From contig DDPM01000032.1 of assembly GCA_002342165.1 (NCBI GenBank), positions 332 to 6,297 on the forward strand: a stretch of 5,966 nucleotides of DNA, given 5' to 3'. Under the pieces are notes generated by a model. It was not told the origin of the DNA, did no database searches, and worked only from the letters and a program-made list of their open reading frames with translations. Source of the DNA: Hylemonella sp. UBA2468 (lineage in GTDB: Bacteria > Pseudomonadota > Gammaproteobacteria > Burkholderiales > Burkholderiaceae_C). A program made the translations under genes and the position numbers. Of the stretch, positions 1 through 5,966 are shown piece after piece (position 1 is the stretch's first letter; every line of letters begins with the position of its first letter).

Positions 1-818
1 AGCTCAAAGTAGCCTGGCCCGCTGGAAGCATCCAGTCCCAACACCTCAAGCCCAAATCCAAGCAACTGGTAAATGGTGCGGCCAGTAAGGGCGATCAGGG
101 CCTCGTTGGCGTACACCATGTTATGCGTGGCGCTGGCGTTGGTCACAAACACGGCGTTGTGGCTGCTGGCCAGCACACGCTCGTAGAGTTGCGTGGTTTC
201 CTGTTCTGCACGCTGGTCGGTTACATCGCGCATCACAAAGGCGTAGCGCAGTTGGGGATCCTCTAAGACTTCACCCAAAGACAATTCCACCGGAAACAAG
301 GTGCCGTCCACGCGTGTGCCAAAAAAGTCGTGCCGCACAATGCGCCGCAGCCGTCCCTCATGGTGCTCGGTGCCAAACTGCTCTTTGATGAAGTCAATGC
401 TCAGGCCGGGCACAATTTGTTCAAGGGGGAACCCTAGCAAGTCTTCCTCGGGGACACCAAAGAGGCTGGTAGTGGCCGGATTGGTAATGACCACATTGCC
501 TTGTGCATCCAAACCGATGATGGCATCAGCTGCTGTGCTCACAATGGCGCGGGTGCGTGCCATCTGAGTTTCTATGCCTTGTTCGATGGGGCGCAGGGCA
601 TTTTTTAAAAATACACGCAACCCCGCCATTAAGCCAACCAGAACCAGCAACAGGACCAAGAAACTGAGCGCCCAGGTGCTTGAAGCGTTGGAAGTCCACT
701 CGTGCAGCTGGTAGGAGACCCCAGCGAAAACACAGGCCAAAACCAAGGCCAATACCCACATGCCCGACAAAATTCGGGTGGTCAAACTTAGCGAGGTTTG
801 ACGTTCGGGGGCGCGCAA
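1..818 (-). CDS. Membrane-anchored tandem-PAS sensor protein, C-terminus cut by window edge
   Basis: This is the amino-terminal 272 residues of a sensor protein that continues past the left edge. The reading frame shows a short basic cytoplasmic leader, a hydrophobic helix at about residues 18-36, a loop of only about a dozen residues, and a second helix at about 49-69. A PAS domain follows at about 88-203, with the typical AADAIIGLDAQGNVVITN opening, a DGTLFPVELSL strand and an MRDVTDQ exit. A second PAS domain starts near residue 212 (NAVFVTN, VYANEAL, TGRT). Such proteins usually end in a histidine kinase or a GGDEF/EAL output; which one applies cannot be seen here. The tiny external loop suggests sensing by the PAS domains rather than a periplasmic ligand domain. 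The start is uncertain. I chose TTG at 816-818, about 10 bases after the receiver stop, because it keeps the leader before the first helix. ATG at 759-761 would cut into that helix, and TTG at 849-851 would overlap the receiver gene. None has a clear Shine-Dalgarno. It is probably the last member visible of the signalling operon. Confidence 0.8.
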   Translation of the reverse strand, partial: MRAPERQTSLSLTTRILSGMWVLALVLACVFAGVSYQLHEWTSNASSTWALSFLVLLLVLVGLMAGLRVFLKNALRPIEQGIETQMARTRAIVSTAADAIIGLDAQGNVVITNPATTSLFGVPEEDLLGFPLEQIVPGLSIDFIKEQFGTEHHEGRLRRIVRHDFFGTRVDGTLFPVELSLGEVLEDPQLRYAFVMRDVTDQRAEQETTQLYERVLASSHNAVFVTNASATHNMVYANEALIALTGRTIYQLLGFGLEVLGLDASSGPGYFE

Positions 819-828
819 AGGTTCAAGG

Positions 829-1200
829 TCAGCGGGTGACCAGTCGGTCAACGGTGTCGAGCAGCTCAATCGGGCTGAACGGCTTGACCAAATAGGCATC
901 GCAGCCCACAGATTGACCACGTTCAATGTCGGTGCGCTGGCCCCGAGCAGTGAGCATAATGACCATGGTGTTGCGCAAATCGGGGTCCAGTTTGATTTCT
1001 TCGCAGACTTGGTAGCCGTCAAGACCGCCGGGCATCATGACGTCGAGCAGCATCACAGCGGGGCGCAAGTTGCGAGCCATGTGCAAGGCGTCCACCCCAT
1101 TGTCGGCCTCGTGCAGCTCAAAGTCTTCCGACTCCATGGTCAACATGATGAGCTTGCGGATATCGGGTTGGTCGTCCACGATCAGTGCTTTGTGTTGCAT
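829..1200 (-). CDS. Single-domain CheY-like response regulator
   Basis: This 123-residue protein is one receiver domain with no DNA-binding or enzymatic output. The receiver signature is complete: acidic pair D9/D10, phospho-acceptor D53 in the MLLDVMMPGG strand, switch Thr T84 in IMLTARG, and K106 followed by P107 in LVKPF. It should therefore be phosphorylatable in the cytoplasm and act by binding a partner or passing phosphate on, as in CheY, Spo0F or DivK-type proteins. The ATG at 1198-1200 is preceded by AAGGA seven bases upstream, a good ribosome site. The gene sits 20 bases after the kinase-like gene and about 10 bases before the tandem-PAS sensor gene, so its phosphodonor is probably encoded by one of these. 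The neighbouring kinase-like protein lacks the usual His, so the membrane sensor, if it ends in a kinase, is the better donor candidate. Its role is not identifiable from sequence alone. Confidence 0.93.
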   Translation of the reverse strand: MQHKALIVDDQPDIRKLIMLTMESEDFELHEADNGVDALHMARNLRPAVMLLDVMMPGGLDGYQVCEEIKLDPDLRNTMVIMLTARGQRTDIERGQSVGCDAYLVKPFSPIELLDTVDRLVTR

Positions 1201-1207
1201 AGGGACA

Positions 1208-1212
1208 TCCTT
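1208..1212 (-). promoter_or_regulatory. Ribosome binding site of the receiver gene
   Basis: On the minus strand AAGGA lies seven bases before the ATG at 1200. It is the clearest Shine-Dalgarno in the window and fixes the receiver start. It falls inside the 20-base gap after the kinase-like gene, which fits translation from a shared message. Confidence 0.7.
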
Positions 1213-1220
1213 TTTATTGA

Positions 1221-2396
1221 CTATTTGCGTACGCGTTTGAGTTTGGCCAGCTCTTTGGCGTAGGCCTGCGCCTGCGCCATGCTCACCTGCGCCTCGGCCA
1301 CGCTGGCCTCGCCCACCGGAAACTCCAACATGACTTGCACCATATTGGGGTCTACATTGCTCATGCGCAAATTGCCGCCGTGCAGTTGCACCACACGCTG
1401 TACAAACGCCAAGCCTAATTTGTTGGGCACATCTTCTTCGGGGCTTAAGGGGTTGGCTTTTTCCTCAGATTGTTCAAACACCAACAGGCCGTCTTCCTTG
1501 GACCAGCCTTCTTTTTGCAGCTGGGGCAGGGTAAAGGGCTTGAGGCTGGTTTTTTGGTCTATTTTGCGCACCTGCAAGCCCTTGTTGCGAATGGTGATGA
1601 GCATGTACTCGCCCGACATTTTGACGTTCATGTCCACATCAAGAACCGCTTTGGGGTCTTCGGGGTCTTGGGCGTGGGTGATGGCGTTGTCCAAACATTC
1701 CCATATGGCCTTTTGAAACAACTTGCGCGACACGTTGACCAAAGGCATTTTTTCAGCAGGGTACTGAACCAAAATTTCCATTTTGGCCTTTTCGGCCTTG
1801 TAGTTGATGGTGCGCACAATGCGGCCAATTTCAAGCTCAGGTTGGGTTTTTTCAAACACCAGTTTGGGTTCCTGACCGTACAGGTAGACCACCTGCTCGA
1901 AGCGCTCCAAGCGGCGAACCGCTTCTTCTACCGAGGCCTCCAGCGGGGAGGGTTCACGCTCATCGTCCATGCGTTCCAACCCTTTGATTTCATTGATCAG
2001 GGTTTTGCAGGGGGGAACCAGCTCATCAGACAGCATGCCAACGATGGCGCCCAAGGTGAGGTCACGAGATGCCGCGCCCATTTCGCCGGAAAAACTGGTG
2101 ATGATGCACGCCACATCCAGCCCCGCTGGGCCGGGCATGAAACGCACCCCAAAAATTTCTCCGTCGTCCAGTTGAACGTCGGCAGAGTAAGGCAGTTTGA
2201 CCTTGCCTAGTGTGGCGTCGGCAATGAGGTTCTTGATCACGGGGTGTTCGCTCAGGGCGTCCACAGGATTACCGCCGTATTTCTTGGCGGCCTCATTCGC
2301 GTAAGCCACTTTGCCCGTGACGGCAAAGGTCATGAGGGGGGTTTGCATCACGTCCAAAAGGGCCATGACGGCGTTGGTGTTGAGGGCAGTAGCCAT
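1221..2396 (-). CDS. PAS/histidine-kinase-like protein with Asp in place of the H-box His
   Basis: This 391-residue protein has no membrane segment and should be cytoplasmic. Residues about 10-105 look like a PAS-type sensory domain (PLMTFAVTGKVAYANEAA). Residues about 110-175 form a DHp-like helical region, and about 190-362 a HATPase_c domain. The N-box is recognisable as E233, N237 and H241 in ECLDNAITHA, and the G2-like segment as NKLGLAFVQ (326-333) followed by QLHGG. Two key sites are off-consensus. The H-box-like LSDELVPP (122-129) has D124 where LSHELRTP would carry the phosphorylated His. The G1 position reads IRNKG (269-273), with N271 where an adenine-binding Asp is expected. Between the two lies a long polar insert (about 274-322). 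The tail (about 363-391) is Ala/Gln/Lys-rich and probably helical. It may be a pseudokinase, a phosphatase or scaffold for the receiver encoded 20 bases downstream, or a divergent kinase using another residue. The fold assignment is fairly sure; activity is unknown. It starts 53 bases after pobA, in the same direction, with a weak ribosome site. Confidence 0.82.
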   Translation of the reverse strand: MATALNTNAVMALLDVMQTPLMTFAVTGKVAYANEAAKKYGGNPVDALSEHPVIKNLIADATLGKVKLPYSADVQLDDGEIFGVRFMPGPAGLDVACIITSFSGEMGAASRDLTLGAIVGMLSDELVPPCKTLINEIKGLERMDDEREPSPLEASVEEAVRRLERFEQVVYLYGQEPKLVFEKTQPELEIGRIVRTINYKAEKAKMEILVQYPAEKMPLVNVSRKLFQKAIWECLDNAITHAQDPEDPKAVLDVDMNVKMSGEYMLITIRNKGLQVRKIDQKTSLKPFTLPQLQKEGWSKEDGLLVFEQSEEKANPLSPEEDVPNKLGLAFVQRVVQLHGGNLRMSNVDPNMVQVMLEFPVGEASVAEAQVSMAQAQAYAKELAKLKRVRK

Positions 2397-2449
2397 CAGA
2401 TCATTCTAAGCAGTTGGTATTGGCTTATGGTGAACATGGATTAGGACCG

Positions 2450-3806
<1,357 letters not shown>

Positions 3807-5603
3807 ATGAATCAACTTTCAGTTCGCCAACGCTTCTACATTTTGCTGGCTGTATTCGGTCTCGGTCTTGCCTTGTTTTTTGGTTTGAGCTACAAAATTT
3901 TTCAGGACGTTCGTGTGAACGGTCCGCTCTATAACAAGATCGTCCAAAAGAAAGATCTGATTGCCGATGTGCTTCCCCCGCCCAATTTTCTGGTGGAATC
4001 CCACATGGTGGTCCTGCAGATGCTGGATAACGAGGGCTCTGAACCGGAGGAGTTCAAGAAGCTGACAGAGCGCTTGAAGGTCCTGAAAACAGAGTATGAA
4101 ACCCGTTACACCTACTGGGTGGACCAGCAGCTGGAACCAGAACTCAAGGCAAAATTCCTTACCCAAGCGCATGCTCCCGTGATGGGCTACTACAAGCTGG
4201 TTCAGGAGGACATGTTGAGTGCCATCAAGGTCAAAGACATGGAGTCGGCCCGTGTGGCATTCCGCAAAGCCAGCGCCTTGTTCCAGCAGCACCGCGATGC
4301 CATCGACCAAGTGGTTGTATTGGCTACACAACTGGCCACTGCGACCGAAGCCGATGCGATTCAAACCATCAGTTGGTCGAACTATTTGCTACTGGGCATG
4401 TTTATTGTGGTGCTGGCTCTGTGTTTGACGGTTGCCCTCATCATCTCGAACGGAATCGTCAATCCCTTGCGTCAAACGGTTGAAGTGGCCCAAAAGTTTG
4501 CTGCGGGCGATTTGACAGTTCAGATCCAACAAATGGGTCAATCCGAAATGGGCCAACTGAATCTGGCCTTGCGTAACATGCAGCAAAGCCTAGTGAATTT
4601 GGTGCGCAACATACAAAGCGGATCCCAACAAGTGGCCAATGCCAGCGCCGAAATTGCTTCGGGCAACCACGATTTGAGCGCCCGCACCGAAAGCCAAGCC
4701 AGCTCCCTGGAGGAAACCGCTTCCAGCATGGAGCAGCTGGGGGCCACCGTGCGTCAAAACGCCGACAACGCCCGTACCGCCAACCAACTGGCTCAAAGCG
4801 CCTCCACTGTGGCCGTGCGCGGTGGTGAAGTGGTGGCCCAAGTGGTGGACACCATGAAAGGCATCAACGACAGTTCACGCAAAATTTCAGACATCATCAG
4901 CGTGATCGACGGCATTGCCTTCCAAACCAATATTTTGGCTTTGAACGCTGCAGTAGAGGCCGCCCGTGCCGGTGAGCAAGGCCGCGGTTTTGCGGTGGTG
5001 GCTGGCGAAGTGCGATCTTTGGCACAGCGCAGTGCCGAAGCCGCCAAAGAAATCAAAACCCTCATCAGCGCCAGCGTGGACCGTGTGGAGCTGGGCAGCA
5101 AATTGGTGGACGAGGCCGGTAACACCATGCAAGAGGTGGTGGCCAGTATTCGCCGTGTGACCGACATCATGGGTGAAATCAGCGCGGCCAGTACCGAACA
5201 GAGCATGGGCGTGTCCCAGGTGGGAGAGGCCGTGACCCAAATGGACCAAGTGACCCAGCAAAACGCCGCCTTGGTTGAAGAAATGGCCGCCGCGGCCAGC
5301 AGCCTCAAAAACCAAGCAGAGGAGCTCTTGAGTACGGTCAATGTATTGAAGGTGGATGGGTCGGCCGTGACCTCTTCGGGACACCGCTCGTCCGCGGCTA
5401 CGGCCCGCCGCCCCATCAAAGACATCACGCCCAAGCCCATGGCCGTTGGGTCCAGTGCATCCCCGTCTGCTAAAACGGCCAAACTTTCAGCACCTGCCCC
5501 CTCTTCGTCCGCACCCGCCAAGCCTGAGGCTCAAGCCTCCGCGCAGCAGGTGGCCAAGTCCAACCAAAGCGGTTCGGTCAATGACGAATGGGAATCCTTC
5601 TAA
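3807..5603 (+). CDS. Methyl-accepting chemotaxis protein (transmembrane chemoreceptor)
   Basis: This inner-membrane receptor should signal to CheA/CheW and steer swimming. Starting at ATG 3807 it has 598 residues: TM1 about 10-28, a periplasmic ligand domain of about 160 residues (about 30-190), TM2 about 192-214, a HAMP domain (about 215-268, opening with the usual [18 protein letters not shown]), then a long coiled-coil signalling domain. The hairpin tip, about 367-405, is the highly conserved [20 protein letters not shown] followed by [15 protein letters not shown]. Glu/Gln pairs near 297-311 ([12 protein letters not shown]) fit an adaptation-methylation region. After about 515 comes a Ser/Ala/Pro/Lys-rich linker ending in DEWESF, resembling the NWETF pentapeptide that tethers CheR and CheB. 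The ligand domain carries [15 protein letters not shown] (51-65) and is mostly helical; its ligand is unknown. An in-frame ATG at 3675 would add 44 residues without a signal-like character and would run far into the pobA promoter region, so I prefer 3807, where [10 protein letters not shown] is a normal receptor start. No clear Shine-Dalgarno is seen. It diverges from pobA. Confidence 0.95.
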   Translation: MNQLSVRQRFYILLAVFGLGLALFFGLSYKIFQDVRVNGPLYNKIVQKKDLIADVLPPPNFLVESHMVVLQMLDNEGSEPEEFKKLTERLKVLKTEYETRYTYWVDQQLEPELKAKFLTQAHAPVMGYYKLVQEDMLSAIKVKDMESARVAFRKASALFQQHRDAIDQVVVLATQLATATEADAIQTISWSNYLLLGMFIVVLALCLTVALIISNGIVNPLRQTVEVAQKFAAGDLTVQIQQMGQSEMGQLNLALRNMQQSLVNLVRNIQSGSQQVANASAEIASGNHDLSARTESQASSLEETASSMEQLGATVRQNADNARTANQLAQSASTVAVRGGEVVAQVVDTMKGINDSSRKISDIISVIDGIAFQTNILALNAAVEAARAGEQGRGFAVVAGEVRSLAQRSAEAAKEIKTLISASVDRVELGSKLVDEAGNTMQEVVASIRRVTDIMGEISAASTEQSMGVSQVGEAVTQMDQVTQQNAALVEEMAAAASSLKNQAEELLSTVNVLKVDGSAVTSSGHRSSAATARRPIKDITPKPMAVGSSASPSAKTAKLSAPAPSSSAPAKPEAQASAQQVAKSNQSGSVNDEWESF

Positions 5604-5622
5604 GCAGTTCATCATTGTCTAA

Positions 5623-5966
5623 ATGACGATTTCTTTGCAGGCGTCTGCCCGAGGCGTTTTCCTCATTACGGTCACGCCGTTTACCGACAGCGGCGCGCTG
5701 GATCTGTCCAGCACCGACCGCATGGTGGATTTTTGTTTGGAGCGTGGCGTCACAGGCCTCACGGTGCTGGGCATCATGGGCGAGGCACCCAAGCTCACCA
5801 TGCAAGAGTCTGAAACCTTTGTGCGGCAAGTGTTGGCGCGTGTGCAAGGGCGCGTGCCCGTGGTGGTGGGGGCTTCTGCGCCGGGTTTTGCTGCCATGAA
5901 AGAACTGACCGAGCGGGTGATGGCGCTTGGTGCATCAGGTGTGATGGTGGCGCCGCCTTCTACCGT
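5623..5966 (+). CDS. DapA / N-acetylneuraminate lyase superfamily protein, cut by right edge
   Basis: These first 114 residues begin a TIM-barrel protein of the DHDPS/NAL class I aldolase superfamily, which forms a Schiff base with pyruvate or a related keto acid. The support is GVFLITVTPFTDSGALDL (11-28), the GVTGLTVLGIMGEAPKLT segment (42-59), VPVVVGAS (78-85) and GASGVMVAPPS (103-113), all in the family's usual order and spacing. Members are normally about 290-310 residues, so roughly two thirds, including the catalytic Tyr and Lys, lie outside the window. The family's GTTGE loop reads GIMGE here (50-54), with both Thr replaced, so it is unlikely to be the housekeeping dapA; its substrate is unknown. 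The ATG at 5623-5625 directly follows an in-frame TAA, and only 19 bases separate it from the chemoreceptor stop, so it may be co-transcribed with it. There is no recognisable ribosome site. Confidence 0.88.
   Translation, partial: MTISLQASARGVFLITVTPFTDSGALDLSSTDRMVDFCLERGVTGLTVLGIMGEAPKLTMQESETFVRQVLARVQGRVPVVVGASAPGFAAMKELTERVMALGASGVMVAPPST

Noticed and set aside
526..759. 77-codon minus-strand frame with a GTG start
   Set aside because: It is out of frame with the tandem-PAS sensor, which covers the same stretch with membrane helices and a PAS domain.
1470..2210. 246-codon open frame on the plus strand
   Set aside because: It is antisense to the kinase-like gene, its His/Phe/Gln-rich translation has no domain, and the opposite strand encodes recognisable PAS and HATPase motifs.
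2404..2415. 12-base direct repeat TTCTAAGCAGTT, also at 5598-5609
   Set aside because: One exact 12-base match is about what chance gives in 6 kb. One copy overlaps the chemoreceptor stop codon, and no flanking structure suggests an att site or mobile element.
3819..4364. 181-codon open frame on the minus strand
   Set aside because: It lies opposite the receptor's first membrane helix and ligand domain and shows no family motif.
4793..5521. 242-codon open frame on the minus strand
   Set aside because: It is antisense to the highly conserved signalling domain of the chemoreceptor, and its Ala/Ser/Thr-rich translation is a typical shadow.

Overview
The window looks like chromosomal DNA from a betaproteobacterium, probably Burkholderiales and perhaps Comamonadaceae. 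The basis is moderately high GC, protein style (Ala/Gln-rich chemoreceptor with an EWESF-type tail, PobA-type hydroxylase, DapA-like aldolase) and dense gene packing. The taxonomic call is inference from sequence style. There are six protein genes, two of them cut by the window ends. I see no RNA gene, insertion sequence, CRISPR array or phage feature.

Minus strand, positions 1-3655, read right to left: pobA (4-hydroxybenzoate 3-monooxygenase, 2450-3655); a soluble PAS/histidine-kinase-like protein with a degenerate H-box (1221-2396); a single-domain CheY-like receiver (829-1200); and the N-terminal part of a two-helix membrane protein with two PAS domains (1 to about 818), whose output domain lies outside the window. 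Gaps are 53, 20 and about 10 bases, so the last three, and possibly all four, could share a transcript.

Plus strand, positions 3807-5966: a methyl-accepting chemotaxis protein (598 residues from the preferred start) diverges from pobA across a 151-base region. It is followed 19 bases later by the start of a DapA/N-acetylneuraminate-lyase superfamily protein, cut by the right edge.

Functionally, the window joins one aromatic catabolic enzyme to a signalling cluster. PobA turns 4-hydroxybenzoate into protocatechuate for ring cleavage. Divergent from it is a chemoreceptor, with no visible pobR regulator beside it. Downstream of it is a three-gene phosphorelay-like set. A link between 4-hydroxybenzoate sensing or chemotaxis and pobA is a reasonable hypothesis but rests on position only. 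The most unusual item is the kinase-like protein, where Asp stands at the expected phospho-accepting His and the ATP-site motifs are partly eroded. Nothing in the window demands a wholly new type of system.
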